Shown here: positions 7,259-13,536 of the stretch, in pieces
Layout of the letters: every line of letters starts with the position of its first letter
Numbering within the stretch: position 1 is the stretch's first letter
Origin: Legionellales bacterium
Lineage (GTDB): Bacteria > Pseudomonadota > Gammaproteobacteria > Berkiellales > Berkiellaceae
DNA length: 13,536 nt
Reading direction: 5' to 3'
NCBI GenBank assembly: GCA_023266435.1
Contig: JAHFQF010000046.1
Coordinates: forward strand, 1-13,536
Made by a program: the position numbers and the translations under genes
The notes under the pieces: model-generated
The model's input: the letters and a program-made list of their open reading frames with translations, nothing else
Told to the model about the DNA's origin: nothing
Databases searched by the model: none

Positions 7259-8083
7259 ATGATGAATTTTTGTTTAGAGCCAGAGCAGTTTGCTGATTTC
7301 CGCAAAAAACATCCGAATGTATTAATCTTGGATGCTAGCCAACACACCTATAGCCAGGCGCACCTACCGGGTGCTCGCTGGGTCAAACCGCAAAGGATGA
7401 TGCGTCAAGTGGATATGGCCGCGGGCTATCCACCGACTCAAGAAGAGTTAATTACTTTATGGACTGATTTAGGCATCCAGACTGAGCAACCCGTTGTCGT
7501 CTATGACGACGAAGGCGGTGGCTGGGCTGGACGTCTCATGTGGTTATTACACCTTTCAGGACATCAGCAAGTTTACTACCTAAACGGTGGAATCCATGCA
7601 TGGACTAAACTAGGCTACGAAACCACGCAACAAGTTCCCCCAGCTGTTGCAGCCAAGACCCCTTATCCTCTAAACTGGCAAGACAAGCTCATTACGGATT
7701 ACGATGCAGTCTTAGCTAACCTCTCCAATGTAGATTGGGTGATATGGGATACACGGCCAGTGGCCATGTATGAAGGACGCCAACAATCTGCGGCCTTAAT
7801 CGGTCATATTCCGGGCGCAATGAATCTGCCTTGGACATTTGCCATTGATAGGACTCGTGGATTGAGGCTGAAACCTCTGGAAGAAATTAATACCCAGTTA
7901 GAAGAGGCTGGTATTACACCAGACAAACATATCGTATGCTATTGTCATACTTTTCATACAGCTGCCTTTGTTTATATGCTCTTGTTTTTACTAGAGTATC
8001 CTTCTGTCAGCGGATATGCAGGATCGTGGTCTGAGTGGGGCAACCGATATAATAGCCCAGTAGAGATAGGTGATGTGGCGTAA
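7259..8083 (+). CDS. Two-domain rhodanese-type sulfurtransferase
   Basis: This 274-aa protein has the thiosulfate/3-mercaptopyruvate sulfurtransferase architecture: two rhodanese folds, of which the C-terminal one is catalytic. In the N-terminal domain the signature is SQAHLPGARWV (32-42). Its loop reads YDDEGGGWAGRLMWLL, with Asp where a catalytic Cys would be, which is normal for the inactive half. The C-terminal domain has WDTRP (163-167), IGHIPGAMNLPW (181-192), and the active-site loop CHTFHT with catalytic Cys229. That loop is neither the CRKGVT of thiosulfate enzymes nor the CG(S/A)GVT of mercaptopyruvate enzymes, so the physiological donor cannot be named. Length is usual for the family. 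Two ATGs are adjacent (7259, 7262) and cannot be separated. The end overlaps psd by 11 bp, implying translational coupling. No signal peptide is seen, so it should be cytoplasmic. Confidence 0.9.
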   Translation: MMNFCLEPEQFADFRKKHPNVLILDASQHTYSQAHLPGARWVKPQRMMRQVDMAAGYPPTQEELITLWTDLGIQTEQPVVVYDDEGGGWAGRLMWLLHLSGHQQVYYLNGGIHAWTKLGYETTQQVPPAVAAKTPYPLNWQDKLITDYDAVLANLSNVDWVIWDTRPVAMYEGRQQSAALIGHIPGAMNLPWTFAIDRTRGLRLKPLEEINTQLEEAGITPDKHIVCYCHTFHTAAFVYMLLFLLEYPSVSGYAGSWSEWGNRYNSPVEIGDVA

Positions 8084-8942
8084 AAAAATCTGGCTTTGGG
8101 CGCAGCAACTTGCGCCCCAACATCCTCTCAGTCGCTTTGCAGGCTGGGTGGCAACTTGCGAATCCCCTATTGTCAAAGATCGTATTATCCGCTGGTTTAT
8201 CCAACGCTACGGTGTAGACATGTCGATTGCTCAGCGTTCCGAGCCCGAAGACTATCAACATTTTAATGACTTTTTTACCAGACAGTTGCGCAAAGAAGCT
8301 AGGCCAATACAACCCCAAGCCAATGCTTTTGTTTCCCCTGTCGATGGCACCATTGCCCAAATTGGACAACTTGAAAAGCAAACCCTAATTCAAGCCAAAG
8401 GACATCACTATACACTGTCACATTTGCTCGCCGATCCCGCACCTGATCCGCGCTTTGAGGATGGATTATATACCACTGTGTATTTAGCACCTCGCGATTA
8501 TCATCGCATCCACATGCCTATGGCAGGCAGACTGACGATGATGCGTTATGTACCCGGACAATTGTTTTCTGTCAATCAAGCCACAGCAGCTGATGTGCCA
8601 AATTTGTTTGCACGCAATGAGAGAGTCATCTGCCAGTTTGACACGGCTTATGGACCCATGATTTTGGTTTTAGTGGGTGCCATGATAGTAGGTAGCATTG
8701 CCACAGAGTGGGCTGGGGTTGTAGCACCGTCCACTTCGTCCACAGTACAGACCTGGTATTATCAAACGACTGATTTTCCTGGGATTTATTTTGAGCAAGG
8801 CGCAGACATTGCACACTTTCGTTTAGGTTCAACGGTGATTGTCATCTTACCTAAAAATAAAGCTGCTTGGCATGCTGCTTGTACTCTAGACTCAACGCTA
8901 CAAATGGGTCAAGTGCTGGCTTCTTTTCAAGCTTCTAAATGA
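8073..8942 (+). CDS. psd: Phosphatidylserine decarboxylase proenzyme
   Basis: Psd decarboxylates phosphatidylserine to phosphatidylethanolamine at the inner membrane, the last step in making this major phospholipid. The 289-aa proenzyme carries the self-cleavage motif FRLGSTVIVIL. The Gly-Ser bond (Ser253 from ATG 8073) is cut and the Ser becomes the pyruvoyl cofactor. The catalytic triad is complete: Asp91 in SPVDGTI and His147 in YHRIHMPM, almost the same positions as D90/H147/S254 of E. coli. The length and PAPDPRFEDGLYTT region fit the bacterial short-form family. I chose ATG 8073; a GTG at 8070 is also in frame, but an ATG three bases on is more likely. The gene overlaps the end of the sulfurtransferase gene and converges on epmB. 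Confidence 0.96.
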   Translation: MWRKKIWLWAQQLAPQHPLSRFAGWVATCESPIVKDRIIRWFIQRYGVDMSIAQRSEPEDYQHFNDFFTRQLRKEARPIQPQANAFVSPVDGTIAQIGQLEKQTLIQAKGHHYTLSHLLADPAPDPRFEDGLYTTVYLAPRDYHRIHMPMAGRLTMMRYVPGQLFSVNQATAADVPNLFARNERVICQFDTAYGPMILVLVGAMIVGSIATEWAGVVAPSTSSTVQTWYYQTTDFPGIYFEQGADIAHFRLGSTVIVILPKNKAAWHAACTLDSTLQMGQVLASFQASK

Positions 8943-9933
8943 CCCCAACCTTCGCAGTTTCTCCTGGCACTTCTCGTACTAAACGTGGCAAGAGATAACC
9001 GGACAAGGCCGCACGCATGCCCTCATAGATTTGCAAAGCCTCGGCATCACTGACTTCGAAATGCTTGGTCCCTGCCACTTTATCTAACTGATGTAAATAA
9101 TAAGGCAAGATTCCATGATCAAATAATGCATTGGCTAAAGCGACTTGCACAGCGATAGAATCATTCACACCCCTGAGTAACACCGATTGATTAAGTACTG
9201 TGACCCTCTGTGATTTGAGTGTCTGTATACGCTCAGCAAGAAATGCGTCTAATTCAGCGGGATGATTACAATGCACTACTAAGATCACTTGTTTATCCGC
9301 AGGTAAAATGCTCTCCCAGGGCGCATCTAAGCGTTGTGGAATCATAATCGGTGTGCGGCTATGAATACGAACTCGTTTTACAAACGGAACACTGGCTAAT
9401 AATGAAAACCAATCTTTTAATTTTTGATCCCCCATCGTCAAAGGATCGCCTCCGGATAAAATGACCTCGTCGATCTCAGGATGTGCCATCAGATAGTCTG
9501 TGTATTGCACCCACTGCGCGCGGCCTAGTTGATGCTCACTGTATGGGAAGTGCCGCCTAAAACAATAGCGACAATGCACAGGACAAGAGCCTGTGGGCGT
9601 TAAAAGGATTCGATTTTTAAACTTATGTAATAATCCAGGAATGGGCGCTTGCGAAAGCTCTTTTAAAGGATCGGCTACAAAATCAGGATGACGCTGCTGC
9701 TCTGCCTTCAGTGGTAAAACTTGGCGTAATAAAGGGCAATGTGGGTTACCCTTTTCAATCTTGGCAGCAAAGGATAATGGCACACGTAGTGGAAATTGCG
9801 TATCCAAATCATAAGGAATCGCTGGTAAAGGCAACTCTAAATAATTAAGTAACTCTTCTATATCACTAAAGCAACCTTGCAGAAGTTGCTGCCAGCTCTG
9901 CTGCTGCCAATTTGTTCGCATTTCAGTTATCAT
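8935..9933 (-). CDS. epmB: EF-P (R)-beta-lysine synthesis enzyme, lysine 2,3-aminomutase family
   Basis: EpmB is a radical-SAM, PLP-dependent aminomutase that turns L-lysine into (R)-beta-lysine, which EpmA then attaches to EF-P. The 332-aa length fits (E. coli about 340). The iron-sulfur motif C-x3-C-x2-C is intact (CPVHCRYC; Cys117, 121, 124), inside the family signature LLTPTGSCPVHCRYCFRRHF. GGDPL (161-165) is the SAM-binding glycine motif. Also present are IHSRTPIMIPQR (190-201) and the C-terminal SGYLLPRLVREVPGETAK (311-328), where Lys328 is the likely PLP lysine by comparison with lysine 2,3-aminomutase. The start (rc of 9931-9933) is preceded by a short CGGGATT; a second Met four codons on is possible. 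The gene is divergent from efp, its product's eventual target. Confidence 0.95.
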   Translation of the reverse strand: MITEMRTNWQQQSWQQLLQGCFSDIEELLNYLELPLPAIPYDLDTQFPLRVPLSFAAKIEKGNPHCPLLRQVLPLKAEQQRHPDFVADPLKELSQAPIPGLLHKFKNRILLTPTGSCPVHCRYCFRRHFPYSEHQLGRAQWVQYTDYLMAHPEIDEVILSGGDPLTMGDQKLKDWFSLLASVPFVKRVRIHSRTPIMIPQRLDAPWESILPADKQVILVVHCNHPAELDAFLAERIQTLKSQRVTVLNQSVLLRGVNDSIAVQVALANALFDHGILPYYLHQLDKVAGTKHFEVSDAEALQIYEGMRAALSGYLLPRLVREVPGETAKVGVI

Positions 9934-9939
9934 AATCCC

Positions 9940-10065
9940 GCTGGACTTACGCGAAAAGTGCCCTGCTACGCTAAAAGCTTGCTCAAAATCCTCATTTACG
10001 GTTGATGTAAACTCTGGTTTTCTGCTCGTTTTTGCCTGGTGTTTCTCTTTTGGCGTAAGCCCAGT
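9940..10065. repeat. MITE-like inverted-repeat element in the epmB-efp intergenic region
   Basis: CTGGACTTACGCGAAAAG (9941-9958) and CTTTTGGCGTAAGCCCAG (10047-10064) are inverted copies matching at 16 of 18 positions, separated by 88 bp with no coding potential. TCCC occurs just outside each end (9936-9939 and 10065-10068) and could be a target duplication, although four bases are weak evidence. The layout suggests a small non-autonomous transposable element or remnant. The rest of the 219-bp gap holds the efp promoter candidate; I see no convincing epmB promoter. Confidence 0.5.
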
Positions 10066-10092
10066 CCCAATATAGTACTAATAAAGTCGGTG

Positions 10093-10101
10093 TGCTATCA
10101 T
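10093..10101 (+). promoter_or_regulatory. Candidate extended -10 promoter of efp
   Basis: TGCTATCAT is an extended -10 (TG-n-TATCAT, hexamer 10096-10101, 5 of 6 to TATAAT). The -35 region 17 bp upstream (TAGTAC) is poor, as is common with extended -10 promoters. It lies just outside the right arm of the inverted-repeat element and 51 bp before the efp ATG. Confidence 0.45.
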
Positions 10102-10143
10102 AGCTTAATTTTGCCCTAAGTGCACGCCCCTAAAAGAATAGCG

Positions 10144-10147
10144 AGGA
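10144..10147 (+). promoter_or_regulatory. Ribosome binding site fixing the efp start
   Basis: AGGA, 5 bp before ATG 10153, selects this start over the upstream in-frame GTG at 10120, which has no comparable site. Confidence 0.7.
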
Positions 10148-10152
10148 ATAAA

Positions 10153-10722
10153 ATGGCCAGTTATCAAACAAACGAATTTCGTAGTGGAATCAAAGTTATG
10201 CTGGATGGGGATCCTTGCAGCATCATGGAAAATGAATTTGTGAAACCGGGTAAAGGACAAGCCTTTAACCGCGTTAAACTGCGTAATTTGAAAACTGGTA
10301 AAGTCTTAGAAAAAACTTTTAAATCCGGTGATTCTTTAGAAGCTGCTGATGTCGTAGAAGCCAGCATGCAATACCTCTATCGCGAAGGCGCCATGTGGGT
10401 ATTCATGGATCAAGCCAGCTTTGAACAGTTTGAAATTCATGGCGATGTCGTGGGTGAAGCGGGTAAATGGATCAAGGAACAAGATCTCTGCGCAATACTA
10501 CTCTGGAATAATAACCCCCTTTCTATAGAGCCACCTACCTTCGTTGAGTTGGCGGTTGCACAAACCGATCCTGGTTTACGTGGTGACACTTCTGGCGGCG
10601 GCGGTAAAGCAGCCACTTTAGAAACCGGTGCTGTTGTCCGCGTGCCGTTATTCATTAAAGAAGGTGAGGTTTTGCGCATCGATACACGTACAGGTACCTA
10701 TATCTCTCGTGCTAAAGAATAG
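10153..10722 (+). CDS. efp: Translation elongation factor P
   Basis: EF-P binds the ribosome between the P and E sites and restores peptide-bond formation at consecutive prolines. From ATG 10153 the protein is 189 aa, the usual length. The start is fixed by AGGA (10144-10147, 5-bp gap) and by the conserved N-terminus MASYQTNEFRSGIKVMLDGD. The domain I loop KPGKGQAF carries Lys34, the site of beta-lysylation by EpmA and EpmB, both encoded next door. The two OB-type domains follow, ending with the family signature VPLFIKEGEVLRIDTRTGTY. A GTG at 10120 would add 11 residues unlike the family and is rejected. A palindromic repeat begins 3 bp after the stop. Confidence 0.98.
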   Translation: MASYQTNEFRSGIKVMLDGDPCSIMENEFVKPGKGQAFNRVKLRNLKTGKVLEKTFKSGDSLEAADVVEASMQYLYREGAMWVFMDQASFEQFEIHGDVVGEAGKWIKEQDLCAILLWNNNPLSIEPPTFVELAVAQTDPGLRGDTSGGGGKAATLETGAVVRVPLFIKEGEVLRIDTRTGTYISRAKE

Positions 10723-10724
10723 TC

Positions 10725-10820
10725 AGGAAACCGTCATTGCGAGCACAGCGAAGCAATCCAGGCTTCGGTTGCTGGATTGCCGCGTCGGGAGTACCCTCCT
10801 CGTAATGACGACCTTTTCCT
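10725..10820. repeat. Palindromic interspersed repeat between efp and epmA
   Basis: A long imperfect palindrome fills most of the efp-epmA gap. The inner arms GCAATCCAG (10753-10761) and CTGGATTGC (10772-10780) pair perfectly. The outer arms CGTCATTGCGAG (10732-10743) and CTCGTAATGACG (10799-10810) pair with one G-T wobble. AGGAAA at 10725 is mirrored by TTTTCCT at 10814-10820. The sequence type (CGTCATTGCGAG ... GAAGCAATCCAG) is one I recognise as a fold-back repeat found in many copies in diverse bacterial genomes. The transcript would form a strong hairpin that might attenuate readthrough from efp, but it has no clean terminal U-tract. Confidence 0.8.
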
Positions 10821-10850
10821 AAGACCAATTGGGGAAGAGTATCTACAAAC

Positions 10851-11798
10851 ATGTGGCAACCTACGACAACTCAGCGCGCGCTCATTGCGCGCGCAAAGCT
10901 CTTAAAAGACATACGTCATTTCTTTGAGGCACGCGCAGTATTAGAAGTGGAAACCCCCTTACTCGCGCCTTGCGCAGGCACAGATGTAAATCTGCAACCC
11001 TTTCAAGTCAGCGAGCACAAACGGCTCTGTGGTTTCTTACAAACCTCTCCTGAGTTTGCAATGAAGCGTCTTTTAGCAGCAGGCAGCGGCTCTATTTATC
11101 AAATCTGCAAAGCGTTTAGACAAGAAGAATCCGGCCCTTTTCATAATCCTGAATTCAGCATGCTGGAATGGTATCGGGTAGGTTGGACACACTTTCAACT
11201 GATTGAAGAAATTAGCGATATTTTGCACTTAATTTTAGGCACGACAGGTATTCAGCAATTGTCTTTTTCTGAGTGTTTTCAGCAATATTGCAACCTCGAC
11301 CCGTTTGCTTCTAATGCCTCCGATGTTTTAAAACACTGGCTGATCCAACATCAGTTTTTTGATGAACAGCAGTTGTCAGAGTTTTCTTTAGACACACTCT
11401 GGGATGCTGTGTTTTCATTACATATTCAACCCAAACTAGGTCATCAACAACCTGTAGCCGTCATAGATTATCCTGCCGCAAGTGCCGCCTTAGCAAAAAT
11501 CAATCCAGATAACCCCAATACGGCTGCACGTTTTGAAGTCTTTATACAAGGGATTGAATTGGCCAATGGTTACCATGAGCTGGTTTGTGCAGAAACACAG
11601 CTTGCACGCTTTACAGCAGACAATGCACTCCGTAAACACAAAGGATTGCCTGAGATGCCAATTGACACTGCTTTGATTGCTGCGCTGGATGCTGGCATGC
11701 CAGAGTCCGCCGGAGTGGCCTTGGGCTTAGATCGATTATTAATGCTACAACTCAAAGCGACACATATAGAGCAAGTGATTGCCTTTCCATTCAGATAA
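10851..11798 (+). CDS. epmA: EF-P beta-lysine ligase (class II lysyl-tRNA synthetase paralogue)
   Basis: EpmA (GenX/PoxA/YjeA) activates (R)-beta-lysine with ATP and transfers it to Lys34 of EF-P rather than to tRNA. The 315-aa length fits the catalytic-core-only architecture, which lacks the N-terminal anticodon-binding domain of LysRS. Class II motifs are clear: VLEVETPLLAP (30-40, motif 1), FRQEESGPFHNPEFSMLEWY (89-108, motif 2), and GVALGLDRLLML (288-299, motif 3, with Arg295). ELANGYHEL also matches the family. The N-terminus MWQPTTTQ aligns with the SWQP start region of the E. coli enzyme, supporting ATG 10851. However, the nearest purine run (GGGGAAGAG, 10831-10839) is 11 bp or more away. 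The gene probably shares a transcript with efp across the palindromic repeat, unless that repeat blocks it. Confidence 0.96.
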   Translation: MWQPTTTQRALIARAKLLKDIRHFFEARAVLEVETPLLAPCAGTDVNLQPFQVSEHKRLCGFLQTSPEFAMKRLLAAGSGSIYQICKAFRQEESGPFHNPEFSMLEWYRVGWTHFQLIEEISDILHLILGTTGIQQLSFSECFQQYCNLDPFASNASDVLKHWLIQHQFFDEQQLSEFSLDTLWDAVFSLHIQPKLGHQQPVAVIDYPAASAALAKINPDNPNTAARFEVFIQGIELANGYHELVCAETQLARFTADNALRKHKGLPEMPIDTALIAALDAGMPESAGVALGLDRLLMLQLKATHIEQVIAFPFR

Positions 11799-11831
11799 GT
11801 TATTTATTACACCAATAATACAATCGTTGTT

Positions 11832-11859
11832 TTGGCTTTCTTAATCCCTATGCTACTAT
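11832..11859 (+). promoter_or_regulatory. Candidate promoter of the lipoprotein gene
   Basis: TTGGCT (11832-11837) and TACTAT (11854-11859) are 16 bp apart, and TG at 11851-11852 gives an extended -10. Transcription would start near 11866, about 38 bp before the ATG. Confidence 0.5.
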
Positions 11860-11903
11860 TCTGCGATTAAAGTTATTAAACTACCCATCACCAGGAGCCA
11901 ATC

Positions 11904-12311
11904 ATGAAAAAAACCGTAACCATTGCTTTATTAGCATCCCTCAGCCTTGTTGGCTGTGCAACCGTTTTTAGCGGCACAACCCAACAACTCCATATTCAAG
12001 CAGTTTCTTCTGCTGATCAAAAAATCCTAACGGATGCCAAATGTACATTAACTGATACAAATGGCGTTCCTTACATTGCTTCCAGCCTTCCAGGTGTAGT
12101 TACCGTACAAAAAGGCCAAGGCCCCCTCAAAGTAGAATGCACCAAGTCTGGCTACCATCAAAAAACCATGGGTGTCGGCGAAAACTTCAATAAAATCACT
12201 TTGGTCAACGTGTTATTTTGGCCTGGATTCATTGTGGATGCTGTGGCTGGTACTTTACAAAAATACCCTTCCCACATTAGCGTAGTGATGGAGCCGGATT
12301 CCACTAAATAA
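11904..12311 (+). CDS. Small lipoprotein of unknown function
   Basis: This is a 135-aa protein with a classical lipoprotein signal: MKK, a hydrophobic core, and lipobox LVGC with Cys18 as the predicted lipidated residue. The mature part begins CATVFSGTTQQLHIQA, a layout I recognise from small proteobacterial envelope lipoproteins (CAS/T-hhSGTTQ, then a beta-rich, PEGA-like domain). Residues TDAKCTLTDTNG, PGVVTVQKG and LKVECTKSGY continue that pattern. A hydrophobic stretch near the end (TLVNVLFWPGFIVDAVAGTL, 98-117) matches the membrane-apposed segment seen in such proteins. Asp is absent at +2, so outer-membrane sorting would be expected. AGGAG (11893-11897) gives a good ribosome site. It has its own promoter, and the next gene starts 182 bp downstream, so it is probably monocistronic. 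The molecular role is unknown. Confidence 0.88.
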   Translation: MKKTVTIALLASLSLVGCATVFSGTTQQLHIQAVSSADQKILTDAKCTLTDTNGVPYIASSLPGVVTVQKGQGPLKVECTKSGYHQKTMGVGENFNKITLVNVLFWPGFIVDAVAGTLQKYPSHISVVMEPDSTK

Positions 12312-12323
12312 TCTTATAATACA

Positions 12324-12374
12324 CCCCCACCCTACCCCTCCCCCGCGTCGATGCTTAGCATCTGCGGTGGAGGG
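12324..12374. repeat. C-rich hairpin element with minus-strand G-quadruplex motif
   Basis: CCCTCCCCCGC (12336-12346) pairs with GCGGTGGAGGG (12364-12374) with one mismatch. The tip of the hairpin is a perfect GATGC-TTA-GCATC stem-loop (12350-12362). On the minus strand, 12344-12324 reads as four G runs of 5, 4, 3 and 5 with loops A, TA and T, a textbook G-quadruplex pattern that overlaps the left arm. The composition stands out sharply from the AT-rich surroundings. It resembles the C-rich palindromic intergenic repeats found in many proteobacteria. It may stop transcription from the lipoprotein gene, though no T-run follows. Confidence 0.6.
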
Positions 12375-12426
12375 AATCCATTTCAGCCTTGCTGTTCATT
12401 TTTCTTGATATTGCCATCATATTTAC

Positions 12427-12455
12427 TTGCGCCGTCTATTAAAACCCCATAAAAT
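12427..12455 (+). promoter_or_regulatory. Candidate promoter of the terminal membrane-protein gene
   Basis: TTGCGC (12427-12432) and TAAAAT (12450-12455, 5 of 6) are 17 bp apart, placing a start near 12462 and a leader of about 32 nt. The -35 is weak. Confidence 0.35.
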
Positions 12456-12493
12456 GCAGTCAACTAAACCAGTCAAATCCCAGTGGAGTTTTC

Positions 12494-13536
12494 ATGGGTA
12501 GTTTTACCAATGTGTTAAATGAAGGTTACAAATCGCAGCCAGGTTATCAGAGGAAACTACTCCAAACCTATTTCACAGCACCAGAATGGCGCAACGTTGA
12601 GATGGCCGAAGAAATGGCCGCTTTTCTTAAAGCAGGCAATCCTTTTTATCGTTACCCCTATTTTCAGCAAATTTATCAATTTTGGCGGGTGTTCGCGAAA
12701 TCTTATTCCGCAGCCAGAAAGCATCACTCCCTAAAAGACATGTGGTTTTCTGATTACATGTTCATGAATATTTTTATTGGGGTATTTACAACATTGGGTT
12801 GTTTTTTCAAAGGGATTTTTTCTTTGATTTTGTATCCATTCATGCGTAAAAAAAATGATACCTCTACCCAGCAACACATCGCTGAACTTGTGAATAATTA
12901 TGCAACTTTTATTCATAAAATCCCTTTCTTTAATTACAGTTACGTTTCCAAAATTAAACCTTTATGGAAAGCGTTCTTTCAGAGTCAGAAACGTACCGTA
13001 GCGGATTTTTTTAGTGTGTTGCTAGTAACGGGCGAGTTATTAGGAAGCGCATTAACCTCTATGCCAATCGCCTGGTTTTACAATCAACCACAAAATCAAG
13101 CTGCCGAAGTGATTCATGTCGTAGTAAAAACCACTAAAAGTGATGGAGAGCTACGACTAATCGATGAGCGCATTCAACTCATTGGCGAAACAAAACATAA
13201 AACCAGCAAAAAAAGTGGCACTGAGTACCATTACGTCCATCTCACTATTCCACGTTATGAAGCGTTTCAAGAAATCACAGAGAAATTAGTGGCAGCAGGC
13301 ATTTTGATTAGAAAAATTGCCGGCCAAGATCATGTGCAATTTAAATTACACGTTGAAAAAGCAGCTGATCTGGCAGATACCACCAGCACACATTATGCTG
13401 TTTTATATCGCTATCAAAACTATGTAGATGCTGGTCGATTTGTTGTCATTGATGTACCCACAAAAGAACTCAATGCCACGGTCACAGAATTAAACGCAAA
13501 ACCGAATGTAACACTCAGATTAATTCATGATTTTTA
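12494..13536 (+). CDS. Membrane-associated protein of unknown function (open at the window's 3' edge)
   Basis: An uninterrupted frame of 347 codons runs from ATG 12494 to the window end. The last two bases are TA, so the next base may complete a stop after LRLIHDF. GGAG (12485-12488) is 5 bp before the ATG. I do not recognise the family. Residues 1-80 are aromatic-rich and soluble (YFTAPEWRNVEMAEEMAAFL, 26-45). Two hydrophobic segments follow: about 87-117 (YMFMNIFIGVF, GIFSLILYPFM) and about 170-196 (ADFFSVLLVTGELLGSALTS then MPIAWFY). Residues 204-347 look like an alternating strand/helix domain (AEVIHVVVKTT, HYVHLTIPRYEAFQEITEKL, QFKLHVEKAADLAD, GRFVVIDVPTKEL). There is no signal peptide, so a membrane-anchored protein with a large C-terminal soluble domain is likely. 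The promoter candidate upstream suggests independent expression. Confidence 0.82.
   Translation, partial: MGSFTNVLNEGYKSQPGYQRKLLQTYFTAPEWRNVEMAEEMAAFLKAGNPFYRYPYFQQIYQFWRVFAKSYSAARKHHSLKDMWFSDYMFMNIFIGVFTTLGCFFKGIFSLILYPFMRKKNDTSTQQHIAELVNNYATFIHKIPFFNYSYVSKIKPLWKAFFQSQKRTVADFFSVLLVTGELLGSALTSMPIAWFYNQPQNQAAEVIHVVVKTTKSDGELRLIDERIQLIGETKHKTSKKSGTEYHYVHLTIPRYEAFQEITEKLVAAGILIRKIAGQDHVQFKLHVEKAADLADTTSTHYAVLYRYQNYVDAGRFVVIDVPTKELNATVTELNAKPNVTLRLIHDF

Noticed and set aside
8007..8381. A 124-codon minus-strand frame opposite the sulfurtransferase-psd junction
   Set aside because: It is antisense to two well-supported genes and has no recognisable motif.
10120..10152. Upstream GTG start for efp adding 11 residues
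   Set aside because: The extra residues do not fit the family, while ATG 10153 has a good ribosome site and the conserved N-terminus.
10628..10822. A 64-codon frame across the end of efp and the palindromic repeat
   Set aside because: It overlaps efp in another frame, and its second half (VIASTAKQS ... LLVMT) is the typical spurious translation of this repeat type.
12519..12734. A 71-codon plus-strand frame near the window end
   Set aside because: It lies in a different frame inside the much longer open frame starting at 12494, which has a ribosome site.

Overview
The window looks like chromosome from a moderately AT-rich gammaproteobacterium. The housekeeping genes are gammaproteobacterial: RsgA, Psd, EpmB, EF-P with lysine 34, and EpmA. 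Five unrecognised, helix-rich, signal-peptide-less proteins sit among them. That combination, together with palindromic interspersed repeats, suggests an intracellular or host-associated lineage such as the Legionellales. This placement is inference; no marker gene in the window proves it.

Region 1 (1-252) is the 3' end of rsgA, with its GTPase G3 motif and zinc-binding Cys/His cluster. Region 2 (about 249-7204) is a 6.9 kb block of five same-strand genes of unknown function (236, 451, 460, 552 and 512 aa). A promoter that overlaps the rsgA stop codon appears to open the block, and a clear rho-independent terminator closes it. The last three genes form a tight unit with 18-21 bp gaps and strong ribosome sites. 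An extended -10 promoter and a 16-nt palindrome lie just before that unit. By eye, the four longer proteins share a diverged C-terminal strand-helix-strand-helix module on different N-terminal regions, and the first gene may carry part of it. I read the block as an array of diverged paralogues, plausibly secreted effectors or parts of one complex. This is the most interesting part of the window.

Region 3 (7259-9933) returns to core metabolism. It has a two-domain rhodanese-type sulfurtransferase overlapping psd (phosphatidylserine decarboxylase), then epmB in convergent orientation, overlapping the psd end by 8 bp. Region 4 (9934-11798) holds efp and epmA. With epmB, these form the EF-P beta-lysylation pathway: EpmB makes (R)-beta-lysine, EpmA attaches it to EF-P Lys34, and modified EF-P rescues ribosomes stalled at polyproline. 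The same set of genes (rsgA, psd, epmA, epmB, efp) lies in one broad chromosomal neighbourhood in Escherichia coli, so region 2 looks like accessory DNA placed inside an old neighbourhood.

Region 5 (11799-13536) has a small lipoprotein gene and then an unrecognised membrane protein whose frame is still open at the window edge. Three fold-back elements punctuate regions 4 and 5: a MITE-like inverted-repeat pair between epmB and efp, a palindromic interspersed repeat between efp and epmA, and a C-rich hairpin with a G-quadruplex motif after the lipoprotein gene.
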